Assembly: GCA_934477125.1 (NCBI GenBank)
Contig: CAKSOL010000008.1
Coordinates: 1-64,000 of the forward strand
Direction of reading: 5' to 3'
From: an uncultured Eubacteriales bacterium
GTDB taxonomy: Bacteria; Bacillota; Clostridia; Oscillospirales; Acutalibacteraceae
DNA length: 64,000 nucleotides
Positions 16,813-24,585 of the stretch are shown piece after piece. Position 1 is the first letter of the stretch. Every line of letters begins with the position of its first letter. Both the position numbers and the translations under genes were made by a program. The notes under the pieces are model-generated. The model was not told the DNA's origin. It saw nothing but the letters and a program-made list of their open reading frames with translations, and searched no databases.

Positions 16813-17204
16813 GCCTGAATTTCGCCCTCGGCGCCGTCTATCTTTGCTGCCTTCTCCGGAGCCTTGGGCGCTTCAAAGGCAATGTCCGCAACGGTAACGT
16901 TGACCCGCGTAACGGCGGTTCCGGTCATGGTCTGGATTTTTTCCTTGATATTTTTCTGAACGGCTTCGGCAGCAATATGAACCTTTGCGTTCTGCTTAAG
17001 GGTTATATAAACGCTGATAACAATGGCTCCGTTTTCGCTTTCAGCCTTAACGCCTGTAAAAGCGCTGCGGTTTTTAACCGCGTCCCTCAGGTCAACGGCG
17101 CGCTTGGCTATCCCCGCAACTCCCTCAACCTCCATTGCCGCGATAGCAGCCATTTTTTCAAGAACCTCTGTGCTTACGGTAAGCTCCGTTGCGTTGGTGT
17201 TCAT
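16809..17204 (-). CDS. Asp23/Gls24 family envelope-stress protein
   Basis: 131 residues of the Asp23/Gls24 fold, with 'VSTEVLEKMAAIAAMEVEGVAGI' in type at the N terminus (core 'AAIAAMEVEGVAGI') and 'VISVYITLKQNAKVHIAAEAVQ' in the middle (core 'VYITLKQNAKV'). Members are membrane-associated through partners and abundant under alkaline or envelope stress. A Pro/Ala/Glu tail ends the protein. It lies downstream of spoIIIAH and upstream of the thrS promoter, all on the minus strand. Confidence 0.9.
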   Translation of the reverse strand: MNTNATELTVSTEVLEKMAAIAAMEVEGVAGIAKRAVDLRDAVKNRSAFTGVKAESENGAIVISVYITLKQNAKVHIAAEAVQKNIKEKIQTMTGTAVTRVNVTVADIAFEAPKAPEKAAKIDGAEGEIQA

Positions 17205-17267
17205 AATTCATTCCTCCGTTTTTGGTATTCTTAACTTATATTATAACACATTTTTCAAAAAGCACAA

Positions 17268-17792
17268 CTATTTTACCGCAACAATTTTTATATTTCCCAA
17301 AGCAACGCCCGTTTCGCTCGTGACAATATCCTGTATCTGCATGCTCTGCGCGGTTGTAACTCCGTCCGAGGAAACCAGAACGGTTACGTTGTTATCCCCG
17401 ATAACCGCGACCGCCTTTTCAAAGCCCTTTGCCTTTAAAAGCGTTTCGATATTGCTTTCCTTTTCGAGCCTGCCCGCAAGCGACGCCACCGTTGCCACAG
17501 CTTGCTCCTTTTCCTCCTTTGAAACGCTCTCCTTATCGAGGGTATCGCGGACAAGCTCCTCCGCCTTTTTATATGTTTTTTCCCTTTCGCTTACAGCCTC
17601 CTTAAAGCGGTCGGTGTCGGCTTTGGCGGCGGTCGGAACGGCGGAGGACGAGGATTTGTTGTCAACATATGTTGCCTCGCCTAAATATTTTTCCGACGAG
17701 AACCTCATATTGAGCCATACCGCGGCTCCGAGAGCGAGCGCCATAACAAGCATCGTTATATGGACCTTTGAGAATACTTTACCTTTTTTCAT
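17268..17792 (-). CDS. spoIIIAH: stage III sporulation protein AH
   Basis: 174 residues. One N-terminal membrane helix ('ITMLVMALALGAAVWLNM'), a coiled, charged linker and a C-terminal ring-building domain ('NIETLLKAKGFEKAVAVIGDNN' in type; core 'LLKAKGFEKAV'). It is the mother-cell half of the channel that meets SpoIIQ across the forespore membranes. The start is ATG at 17792, which has GGAGG at good spacing; an in-frame ATG 45 bases earlier lacks one. Overlaps spoIIIAG by 14 bases. Confidence 0.92.
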   Translation of the reverse strand: MKKGKVFSKVHITMLVMALALGAAVWLNMRFSSEKYLGEATYVDNKSSSSAVPTAAKADTDRFKEAVSEREKTYKKAEELVRDTLDKESVSKEEKEQAVATVASLAGRLEKESNIETLLKAKGFEKAVAVIGDNNVTVLVSSDGVTTAQSMQIQDIVTSETGVALGNIKIVAVK

Positions 17793-18363
17793 TGCTGTTT
17801 CCTCCTGCAATATAAACTCTTTTCGATGTGATATCAAACGCGGCGGTCACCGCGCCGCTTATTTTTTCGGCGATTTCGGGCGAGTCTCCCCCGGAGCATA
17901 TAACCGCAACGCCCCTTACCTGCGGCATCTGCTCGGTTATAAGAAGCGCCTGCTCGCCGCCGTCCGATGTGCGGACGGTTATGTAGGAGCGCGTTTCGCT
18001 GCGGCTTGCGGTGTCGGCGCTGCTGCCGGCAGAGTCGGACGAGGTGACCTCGGTTGAATCCGCATAGGAATATTTTATTCCGCTTTCCAGCGTTACGACG
18101 ACCGTCGGCTTTTTGTCTCCGGTTATATCGGTAACAATTTTCCTGACCCCCTCCTCAAGCGCCTCGCGGTATTCCTCCGTTCCGACGGAGGAGCTTTCCG
18201 CACTCTGCGCCTTTTTCTCAGACCCGCGCGACAGCATTGAGGAAGCAAAAATAAGGAGAATACCGCAAATGCCGACAGCCGCCAGGGCGCGTGGCTTTTT
18301 TATCAGTCCCGCCGCACCTGCCGATACGCGCTCAAGAAACGATTTCAACTGTGTAGGCAGCAT
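17779..18363 (-). CDS. spoIIIAG: stage III sporulation protein AG
   Basis: 194 residues with one membrane helix ('AAVGICGILLIFASSML') and a ring-forming domain; members assemble into a large ring in the mother-cell membrane facing the forespore. The start at 18363 is supported by GGAGGTGACG directly before the ATG; the longer in-frame start at 18414 lies deep within spoIIIAF. Ser/Asp-rich insertion at about residues 90-120. Confidence 0.88.
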   Translation of the reverse strand: MLPTQLKSFLERVSAGAAGLIKKPRALAAVGICGILLIFASSMLSRGSEKKAQSAESSSVGTEEYREALEEGVRKIVTDITGDKKPTVVVTLESGIKYSYADSTEVTSSDSAGSSADTASRSETRSYITVRTSDGGEQALLITEQMPQVRGVAVICSGGDSPEIAEKISGAVTAAFDITSKRVYIAGGNSNEKR

Positions 18364-18757
18364 CGTCACCTCCCAATATTTCGCGGATTTTATCCCCGTT
18401 ATCGGATGAGGCAACCGTTACCTTAGTAATTTTTATGCTGCCGTCGTCCGATTTATCCGCCCAAACGGTTATTTTATCAAATTCTATTCCGGCGCTTTGC
18501 AGAGCCGTTTCAAATGTAAGCCGCGCCGCCGTTATTCTCATTTCCTCGCTTATTTCCGTTTCCGCCGCCGTCTGCGGCAGGGAGGCGCGTATGCTTTTAA
18601 GCCCCGGCAAGGCTGAAATAACGCAGATAACGATTATCAGGGAAAATAAATATTTTACCGCCTTTTGAGCCGCCCTGTTCGGAACAAGCATATAAAGCGC
18701 GCCCATAACCGCGCAGACGGTGCAGAACGACACCGCGAAATCCCTCAGCGCGTTCAT
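18332..18757 (-). CDS. spoIIIAF: stage III sporulation protein AF
   Basis: 141 residues with two N-terminal membrane helices ('FAVSFCTVCAVMGALYMLV' and 'YLFSLIIVICVISALPGL') and a small extracytoplasmic domain with a ring-building-motif-like alpha/beta end ('IKITKVTVASSDNGDKIREI' in type; core 'KITKVTVAS'). Overlaps both neighbours, so it is translationally coupled within the operon. Confidence 0.9.
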   Translation of the reverse strand: MNALRDFAVSFCTVCAVMGALYMLVPNRAAQKAVKYLFSLIIVICVISALPGLKSIRASLPQTAAETEISEEMRITAARLTFETALQSAGIEFDKITVWADKSDDGSIKITKVTVASSDNGDKIREILGGDDAAYTVEIVS

Positions 18758-19872
18758 ATCGTTTTAACCGCCGAGATTATAACGGTCAGCGAGATAATAA
18801 ACATTGCTCCTACGAGCAGGATAATTCCGATAAGCATTGAAAGCATTTGATCGACCGCCTTTATCAGCTTGTTTGCCGCCGAAAGCGAGAAAAGCTGCGC
18901 TGCCGCCGAGCAGACCGCCATAACCGCTCTCCAAAGCAGCAGCTCAACCGTTATCGGAAGCAATATTGCGGCAAGCGCCACTATGCCGTATATCCCTACC
19001 GACGACCTCAGCAGCGAAACCGACGCCGCAACGGTAGCCGCGGCCTCGGAAAGCGCGGGACCCGCAATCGGAACAGCCGTTCCGAGAATGAATTTCCCGG
19101 TTTTCATAGCGAGGGTGTCTGCGGCGGAATTTATTGCCGTCTGAATACTCAGAACCCCTAAAAAAACGGTGGTTATCAGAGAAATTATCCAAAACGCCGC
19201 TTTTTTCAGTCCCTCGGCAATTCCGCAGTCGCTGATAAGCGGAGAAATTCCGCTGCAAATGCTTATTGCGAGATAAGCGCCCATAATCGGAAGAACGGCA
19301 AACGCCGCCGCGGCGCCTACCGCCTCAGCTGCTCCGAGCAGCATAGCCGAAGCCGAAACCGAGGTCACGCTGCCGCCCGAAAGCGCGGTAACTCCGGCGA
19401 AAACCGGAATAAAGCTGAGCATAAATCCGCTCCCTGAGCGAACTGCGCTGACCGCCGCCGAAACGCTGCTCCAAACCGGACCGGAAATGCACAGCGCCGA
19501 GCAGAGGGTCGTTATCAGCGTTTTTCCCTCGCCCTTGCCGAATGAGACCGCCGGCAGAGCGGCTGAAATAAGAATAAGACCGAGCAGGCAGCCGCCAGAT
19601 GCCAGCGGAGCGGACGAGCCGCCCGTGAAAAGACCGAAAATATAATTAAGAACCTTTGCAATCGACAGCCCCGATACCCAGTCCGAATTTTTCGGGTCGG
19701 CGCCGAACTGCCTTAAAAGTCCGCGTGCATCCTCAGGAACAGAGCTTTCCAGCTCTCCCGCTCCGCTGAGGTCGTATTCCTCGGAATAGGGGTCTGAAAG
19801 CGCGGCGGCAGGCAGCGCGGCTGAAAATGAGAAAATAAGCAGAAGGGCTGCAATAAAAGCTGCGTATTTCAT
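18754..19872 (-). CDS. spoIIIAE: stage III sporulation protein AE
   Basis: 372 residues. A signal peptide ('IAALLLIFSFSAALPAAA') is followed by a soluble stretch and about seven or eight membrane helices. It is the largest membrane part of the SpoIIIA complex. It overlaps spoIIIAF by four bases and spoIIIAD by four bases. Confidence 0.92.
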   Translation of the reverse strand: MKYAAFIAALLLIFSFSAALPAAALSDPYSEEYDLSGAGELESSVPEDARGLLRQFGADPKNSDWVSGLSIAKVLNYIFGLFTGGSSAPLASGGCLLGLILISAALPAVSFGKGEGKTLITTLCSALCISGPVWSSVSAAVSAVRSGSGFMLSFIPVFAGVTALSGGSVTSVSASAMLLGAAEAVGAAAAFAVLPIMGAYLAISICSGISPLISDCGIAEGLKKAAFWIISLITTVFLGVLSIQTAINSAADTLAMKTGKFILGTAVPIAGPALSEAAATVAASVSLLRSSVGIYGIVALAAILLPITVELLLWRAVMAVCSAAAQLFSLSAANKLIKAVDQMLSMLIGIILLVGAMFIISLTVIISAVKTI

Positions 19873-20255
19873 AGTTTTGCAAATTTAAGCGCCAGCTCAA
19901 GAACCGCCTGCAGCAGCGGCAACGCCAGCAGCATTACCGCGCACCTTCCGGCAAGCTCCGCCTTTGCCGCCAGAGCGCTCTGACCGGCGTCCCGGCAGGT
20001 ATTAGCCGCAAAAGCCGTTATATAGGAAATTCCGAGCGCCTTTAAGGCGATTCCGTAATACTCCGAAACCGAGCTGATTTCCGTAAGCTGATAAATTCTG
20101 CCGAAAAGCGGCGCGATTTTTCCCAGCAAAAGGCAAAGGATAACCGTACCGGCGGCAAGAGATGTCAGAACCGCGTATTCTTTTCTGTACTGACCGAGAA
20201 AAACCGCCGCAAGCGCCGCCAAAAGACAGATTACCGGTATTTTAATCGCATCCAT
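19869..20255 (-). CDS. spoIIIAD: stage III sporulation protein AD
   Basis: 128 residues with four membrane helices, as in family members. Conserved parts include 'GTVILCLLLGKIAPLF' and 'KALGISYITAFAANTCRDAGQ' (core 'GISYITAFAANTC'). Sits between AC and AE in the conserved order. Confidence 0.92.
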   Translation of the reverse strand: MDAIKIPVICLLAALAAVFLGQYRKEYAVLTSLAAGTVILCLLLGKIAPLFGRIYQLTEISSVSEYYGIALKALGISYITAFAANTCRDAGQSALAAKAELAGRCAVMLLALPLLQAVLELALKFAKL

Positions 20256-20261
20256 AGCTTT

Positions 20262-20456
20262 TTAAAGCCCGAACAGGCTCTTGACCGTTGAGAAAAGGTC
20301 GGAAATCGCAGTTACGACCATAAGCAGAACAACAACCAGTCCGGCAAGGGTTGTAAGCATAGCCTGCTCCTCTCTGCCCGAACGCACAAGCAGCTGATTA
20401 AGCACCGTAACTATAATGCCGATAGCCGCTATCTTGAAAATAAAATCAACATTCAT
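20262..20456 (-). CDS. spoIIIAC: stage III sporulation protein AC
   Basis: 64 residues with two membrane helices ('FIFKIAAIGIIVTVLNQLLV' and 'TLAGLVVVLLMVVTAI'). The start at 20456 gives the usual length of about 65 residues; the frame stays open upstream into spoIIIAB, but that part is not protein-like. The ribosome site is weak (CGGGATG). Confidence 0.9.
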   Translation of the reverse strand: MNVDFIFKIAAIGIIVTVLNQLLVRSGREEQAMLTTLAGLVVVLLMVVTAISDLFSTVKSLFGL

Positions 20457-20488
20457 TTTTTCATCCCGCCAATTTAATGTGGTGCCTT

Positions 20489-20947
20489 TTATATTAAAAT
20501 CAGACAGCATGCCGCCCCCGCGCACGCTCCGAGAGCGCGGTAAAGTCTGCCGAGAACCGCGCAGTCGTTTTCCGCCGCGCGCAGCCTTGCCTCGCTCAGC
20601 CTGCGGCAAAGCATGATTTTGTTATGCTCTGCCGCCGTATCTCCGCTGCCGAAGGTATCGAGCAGACCTTCAAGCGGCTGCAAATCCTCGGCAGGGAGCG
20701 CCCGGCGGTTGGGTCTGACGGCGCCGCCGTCAAAAACAATTATTCCGCTTTTTCCGAAAGCCTCCCTGAGCAGGCGCAGCCTTTCCGTTCCCTCGTAGCG
20801 CAGACGGGCATCCAGCTCGTCAAGACATTCAAGCAGCTCCTCAAGCGTTCTTTTTCTTGCCGAAAGCCGCGCTGCCTTTGAAAAGCCGCCGCAGCAGCAG
20901 GCTGCAAACAGCATGAGAAGCCCCAAAAGCTTAATCGTCCCATTCAT
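20489..20947 (-). CDS. spoIIIAB: stage III sporulation protein AB
   Basis: 152 residues. An N-terminal and a C-terminal membrane helix ('LLGLLMLFAACCCGGF' and 'LGACAGAACCLILI') flank a helical domain with 'LEELLECLDELDARLRYEGTE' in type (core 'LDELDARLRYEG'). It resembles a pilus-type inner-membrane protein of secretion systems. Overlaps spoIIIAA by 17 bases. Confidence 0.9.
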   Translation of the reverse strand: MNGTIKLLGLLMLFAACCCGGFSKAARLSARKRTLEELLECLDELDARLRYEGTERLRLLREAFGKSGIIVFDGGAVRPNRRALPAEDLQPLEGLLDTFGSGDTAAEHNKIMLCRRLSEARLRAAENDCAVLGRLYRALGACAGAACCLILI

Positions 20948-21866
20948 AGAGCAGCTCCTCGGCGGTTATTATGTCCGGCTTTTCTCCCGGCTCTCCCGGA
21001 AGCACGGCGACCTTTGAAACCGCCCCCGAACGCAGAAGTCCGCAGGTAACGCTCCGGCGCATAAGGTCCTCGGCTTTGCCTATATGGGCAGTCGTTATAA
21101 CCGCAACGCCGGCGTTAAGGCTGTCCGAAACGCTTTTAAGCTCCGCCGCCGTTCCCAGCTCGTCAAACGCTATTATATCGGGGAAAAGGGTTCTTACTGC
21201 CATCTCCGTCCCGGCGGCGCGGTCGGAGGTCAGAAGAACGTCGGTGTTCCTGCCGAGGTCGTTGCAGCATTTTCCCTGAACGCTCGCCGAAAGCTCGCCG
21301 CGGCTGTCGATAACGGCAACGCGGTAATACCGTCCGCCGATACCGTCGGAAAGCTGCCTTACAAGGTCGCGCAGAACGGTGGTTTTTCCGCTGCCGGGCG
21401 GACCTGCTATCAGCATACCGCCGCCGTCAAAGGCACGGGCCAAAACCGAGCCGCTGCCGCGTACCTCACGCGCTATTCTTATGTTGAGCGAGGAAATGTC
21501 GCGCATAGTGCCGTCGGGCGTAACCGTTCCGCATATGCCTGCCCTGTGACCTCCGCTCATCATAATATAGCCGTTGCGGATTTCCGCCGTGTGCGCGTAA
21601 ACCGAATCGGCAACGAGCAGCCTGAAGCTTTCCGCAAGGTCGGCGCTGTCAGCGGTAACGAGGTCGCCGGATATAAAATCCGAGGCTCCGCCGCCGCTTG
21701 AAACGAAAAGCGGCCGTCCGCCGACCGTCAGCGCCAGCGGCTTTCCGGCGCGCAGCCTTATTTCCTCGGTTTTCCGCTTGAGCGCGTCCGGCAGACCCCG
21801 AAGAACGGGGCGCAGCCTTCCGCAGACGGCATAAAGAGCGCTGTCAAACTGTCCGGTTCCGGTCAT
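20931..21866 (-). CDS. spoIIIAA: stage III sporulation protein AA (secretion-type ATPase)
   Basis: 311-residue cytosolic ATPase of the SpoIIIA-SpoIIQ channel. The N-terminal region has the family segment 'EIRLRAGKPLALTVGG'. Walker A is 'AGPPGSGKTTVLRDLV', Walker B is 'DIIAFDELGT', and 'VAVITTAHIG' follows. First of eight genes in the full AA-AH order. The operon is normally switched on by sigma-E; I could not find a convincing sigma-E site upstream. Confidence 0.94.
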   Translation of the reverse strand: MTGTGQFDSALYAVCGRLRPVLRGLPDALKRKTEEIRLRAGKPLALTVGGRPLFVSSGGGASDFISGDLVTADSADLAESFRLLVADSVYAHTAEIRNGYIMMSGGHRAGICGTVTPDGTMRDISSLNIRIAREVRGSGSVLARAFDGGGMLIAGPPGSGKTTVLRDLVRQLSDGIGGRYYRVAVIDSRGELSASVQGKCCNDLGRNTDVLLTSDRAAGTEMAVRTLFPDIIAFDELGTAAELKSVSDSLNAGVAVITTAHIGKAEDLMRRSVTCGLLRSGAVSKVAVLPGEPGEKPDIITAEELLYEWDD

Positions 21867-21934
21867 TGAAAATTACCTCCCTCAGGTATGTCCTATTTAA
21901 AGATATGAGACAGGCAGACGGCATAGAACAAAAT

Positions 21935-21960
21935 ATCCGCCGTGACTTCATACGGCGGAT
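21935..21960. repeat. hairpin in the spoIIIAA-cdaA divergent region
   Basis: ATCCGCCGT (21935-21943) pairs with ACGGCGGAT (21952-21960). It sits between two divergent starts, so it is not an ordinary terminator; it may be an operator or a leader structure. The rest of this 266-base gap holds the cdaA promoter and nothing else I can support. Confidence 0.5.
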
Positions 21961-22015
21961 TTCAGACGCCGGACGCGGCGCCGGTAAAAAATCTTTTAAA
22001 ATTAACAATTTATTA

Positions 22016-22044
22016 TTGAACAAGGAATAATAATATGATAATAT
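22016..22044 (+). promoter_or_regulatory. possible cdaA promoter
   Basis: TTGAAC (22016-22021) and TAATAT (22039-22044) with a 17-base spacer. A second TATAAT lies at about 22060 with a poorer -35. About 90 bases before the cdaA start. Confidence 0.45.
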
Positions 22045-22132
22045 ATTATATGTTGAAGTATAATGTTTTTCAGATAAAGGCGGATGCAGGCTGCAAGGGA
22101 CTGACGCAGCCCGCGCAGGGGAGTGGTTACAG

Positions 22133-23038
22133 GTGCAGGTGATATTCGAGCGGATAGGAACTCTCTGGAATCAGATTGTTTTTGCAATATCCGGCTTCAG
22201 GATATTCGATTTGATAGATATTATCGTTATCGCCTTTTTGGTATATAAGGGTATAGAATTTCTGCGCGAAAACCGCGCCGGTCAGCTTTTTAAGGGAATA
22301 GTTTTCCTGCTGATAGCCTATCTTTTTGCCGATTGGTGCGACCTCGTTATGGTCAGAATGCTCCTTTCGGTTATAATGAACTCCGCAATAGTCGTTCTCG
22401 CCGTGGTTTTCCAGCCGGAGCTTAGAAGGGTGCTTGAAAGGCTCGGCAGAACGAGACTTTCCCGCGGCAGCTATGTCGATGAACAGCTTGAAACGCTCTC
22501 GCAGTGTATTGACGACGTAAGCAAGGCGGCAGGCAATATGTCCGAGAAAAAGGTCGGCGCGCTTATCGTTTTCGAGCGGCAGGTGCAGCTCGGAGAGATT
22601 ATAAATACCGGAACGGTTATAGACGCGGCTTCCTCCGTTGCCATGACCTCGAACATATTTTATCCGAAATCTCCTCTGCATGACGGCGCGCTTATTATCC
22701 GCGGCGGCAGACTTTATGCGGCAGGCTGTATTTTACCGCTTACCCAGCGGCAGGATATTTCCGCGCGGCTCGGAACGAGGCACCGCGCCGGAATAGGAAT
22801 GACCGAAAATTCCGACGCCGTTGTTCTTATCGTTTCGGAGGAGACCGGAACGATATCGATAGTTCAGGACGGGCAGATAACCCGTAATTATAACGCCGTT
22901 TCCGCCTGCGCGGAGCTGCGGAGAATAATGATAGAGCCGGAAATGAAAACTGCCGAAAAGCCGGTTGTCGCAACGCTCAGGCGGATAAACCCGTTCAGGA
23001 AACGCGGCAGCAGCCGCTCAGGGGAGGGAAAGCAATGA
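22133..23038 (+). CDS. cdaA: diadenylate cyclase CdaA
   Basis: 301 residues. Makes cyclic di-AMP from two ATP at the membrane. Three N-terminal membrane helices precede the DAC domain, with the DGA motif at about residue 183 ('PLHDGALIIRGG') and the RHR motif at about residue 215 ('GTRHRAGIGM'). The start is GTG at 22133 with GGGGAGTGG upstream. It overlaps cdaR by four bases, the usual cdaA-cdaR pairing, in which the second protein controls cyclase activity. glmM, often next in this operon, is absent. Confidence 0.95.
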   Translation: MQVIFERIGTLWNQIVFAISGFRIFDLIDIIVIAFLVYKGIEFLRENRAGQLFKGIVFLLIAYLFADWCDLVMVRMLLSVIMNSAIVVLAVVFQPELRRVLERLGRTRLSRGSYVDEQLETLSQCIDDVSKAAGNMSEKKVGALIVFERQVQLGEIINTGTVIDAASSVAMTSNIFYPKSPLHDGALIIRGGRLYAAGCILPLTQRQDISARLGTRHRAGIGMTENSDAVVLIVSEETGTISIVQDGQITRNYNAVSACAELRRIMIEPEMKTAEKPVVATLRRINPFRKRGSSRSGEGKQ

Positions 23039-24120
23039 AACTGAAAAATCCTCTCAGTATTTCCTTCGGCAAGCTGCTCTATAACAAGCGGTTCACCGTT
23101 CCGTTCTCAATAATTTTCGCGTTTGTTTTCTGGCTTGTTATAACCATAGTACAGAACCCGACGAGAACAAAAACCTTTACCAGTCTGAAAGTAACCGTTC
23201 CTGTTACGGAAAATACCTATGTCAGCGAGCAGGGGCTTAATATCGTTTCGGATTTCTCCGAGCAGACCTTTGAGGCGGTTATCAGCGGACCGAATTATAT
23301 CGTAAGCTCGCTTTCTCCGAGCGATTTCCTGCTGGTTGCCTCGGTTGACGAGGTGAACGGAGCCGGAACCTTCAGTCTGCCGGTCAGCGGAGTAACCAAC
23401 AGCTCAAAAAGCGGATATTCGTTCGTTTCGGTAACTCCTGCGACGATAGACGTTACGTTTGACTATATAGATACCAAGAAATTTTCCGTTAAGCCCTCGA
23501 TTTCCGGCGTTGCCGCTGCCGACGGGTATGTTGCGGATACTGCGGTTCTGACCAAGAGCGAGCACAGTCAGATAGAAATATCCGGACCGCGCGCGATTAT
23601 AAATCAGATAAAGAGCGTAACAGCGGCGGCGGTAGGCTCGGCGGATAAGGCTATCGAGAAAACAACCGTTTACCCGGCGTCATTAGTTCTTTATGACGAG
23701 GCTGGCAATACGCTTTATACCTACGCGAATGACGGAACCGTTACCGACGCGGCAGGAAATGCCGTTAAGAACAATTACCTGACGCTCAGCGTAAAGCCCT
23801 CCGATATTTCGATAACCCAGCCTATCCATAAGGAAACCGGAATTCCGCTGAGAGCTACGTTTACCAACCTGCCGAGCGGAGCGGACGCGGATATGGTCGT
23901 CTGTACCGTATCTCCGGCTCAGGTTGTTATAACCGCTGCCGACCCGCCTGCGGAAATTTCCCTTTCTCCTATCGACTGGCGCGCCGTTTCAAAGCGGAAC
24001 CGCGAATTTACCGTGTCGATAGTCCTGCCGGACGGAGTTAAGCTGGCGCAGGAATCGGTAACGGTTAAGGTGACCGTTAATTACGAAGCGTCGCTCGCGA
24101 AATTCAGCGCCGGAGGATAA
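23035..24120 (+). CDS. cdaR: YbbR-domain cyclase regulator CdaR
   Basis: 361 residues. One membrane helix near the N terminus ('FSIIFAFVFWLVITIV') and then an extracytoplasmic region of several YbbR repeats of 80-90 residues, each beta-rich with a 'SGP'-type turn ('AVISGPNYIV', 'IEISGPRAII'). It binds and tunes CdaA. Coupled to cdaA by overlap. Confidence 0.92.
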   Translation: MKLKNPLSISFGKLLYNKRFTVPFSIIFAFVFWLVITIVQNPTRTKTFTSLKVTVPVTENTYVSEQGLNIVSDFSEQTFEAVISGPNYIVSSLSPSDFLLVASVDEVNGAGTFSLPVSGVTNSSKSGYSFVSVTPATIDVTFDYIDTKKFSVKPSISGVAAADGYVADTAVLTKSEHSQIEISGPRAIINQIKSVTAAAVGSADKAIEKTTVYPASLVLYDEAGNTLYTYANDGTVTDAAGNAVKNNYLTLSVKPSDISITQPIHKETGIPLRATFTNLPSGADADMVVCTVSPAQVVITAADPPAEISLSPIDWRAVSKRNREFTVSIVLPDGVKLAQESVTVKVTVNYEASLAKFSAGG

Positions 24121-24159
24121 TCCGAATAAATTCCGGGCGGAAAACTAAACGTTAACAGC

Positions 24160-24203
24160 AAACGCCCCTCCCGCATAATCTGAAAACAGAGGGAGGGGCG
24201 TTT
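24160..24203 (+). promoter_or_regulatory. 13-bp hairpin that covers the next gene's ribosome site
   Basis: AAACGCCCCTCCC (24160-24172) pairs perfectly with GGGAGGGGCGTTT (24191-24203); loop 18 nt. The ATG of the next gene is the very next base (24204), and its Shine-Dalgarno, GGGAGGGG, is the 3' arm. It resembles a cdaR terminator but has only three T before the ATG, so it more likely limits translation of the next gene. Confidence 0.75.
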
Positions 24204-24545
24204 ATGATTAAAACAGTACTTATAACAGCAGCGCTTATATTGGCAATACTCGGTCTTTGCGAGGTTATGCACGCCGTCCGTTTGCTGCTCCTTGCGCCTA
24301 AAAGGCTGCCCGGAGCCGTAACGGTGGTGAACCTTTGCGGCGAGGAACCGCTGCGCCAGCTGCATTATGCCGGAGCGGCGCTCAGCTGGAGCGATTCCAT
24401 CGCCGGAAACGTCAGACTGGCGGTATGCGAGCTTCCACCCGGAAAGCAGCGCGAGGAATGCCGCAGGGCGGCTGAAAGATACGATATAACCCTTTGCTCG
24501 GCAGAGCAGCTTGCGAAATTTTTTGAAGAAACCCGGAGGAAATGA
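24204..24545 (+). CDS. small membrane-anchored protein, unknown function
   Basis: 113 residues. An N-terminal membrane helix ('VLITAALILAILGLCEVM') is followed by a cytosolic or extracellular domain with 'RLPGAVTVVNLCGEEPLRQL' (core 'VVNLCGEEP') and a C-terminal helix. I do not recognise the family. It sits between cdaR and recD2, and its ribosome site lies in the hairpin just before it. Confidence 0.7.
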   Translation: MIKTVLITAALILAILGLCEVMHAVRLLLLAPKRLPGAVTVVNLCGEEPLRQLHYAGAALSWSDSIAGNVRLAVCELPPGKQREECRRAAERYDITLCSAEQLAKFFEETRRK

Positions 24546-24557
24546 GGTGAACGTTAC

Positions 24558-24577
24558 CGGACCGGAAAAACGGTCCG
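24558..24577 (+). repeat. small hairpin before recD2
   Basis: CGGACCG pairs with CGGTCCG around GAAAAA. It ends nine bases before the recD2 ATG, which has no clear Shine-Dalgarno; the hairpin may hold down translation or mark an overlooked start signal. Confidence 0.5.
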
Positions 24578-24585
24578 AATAAGCT

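Noticed and set aside
24547..24582. An 11-codon GTG frame before recD2 as a leader peptide
   Set aside because: Only weak support and no regulatory codons; kept as a hairpin note only.
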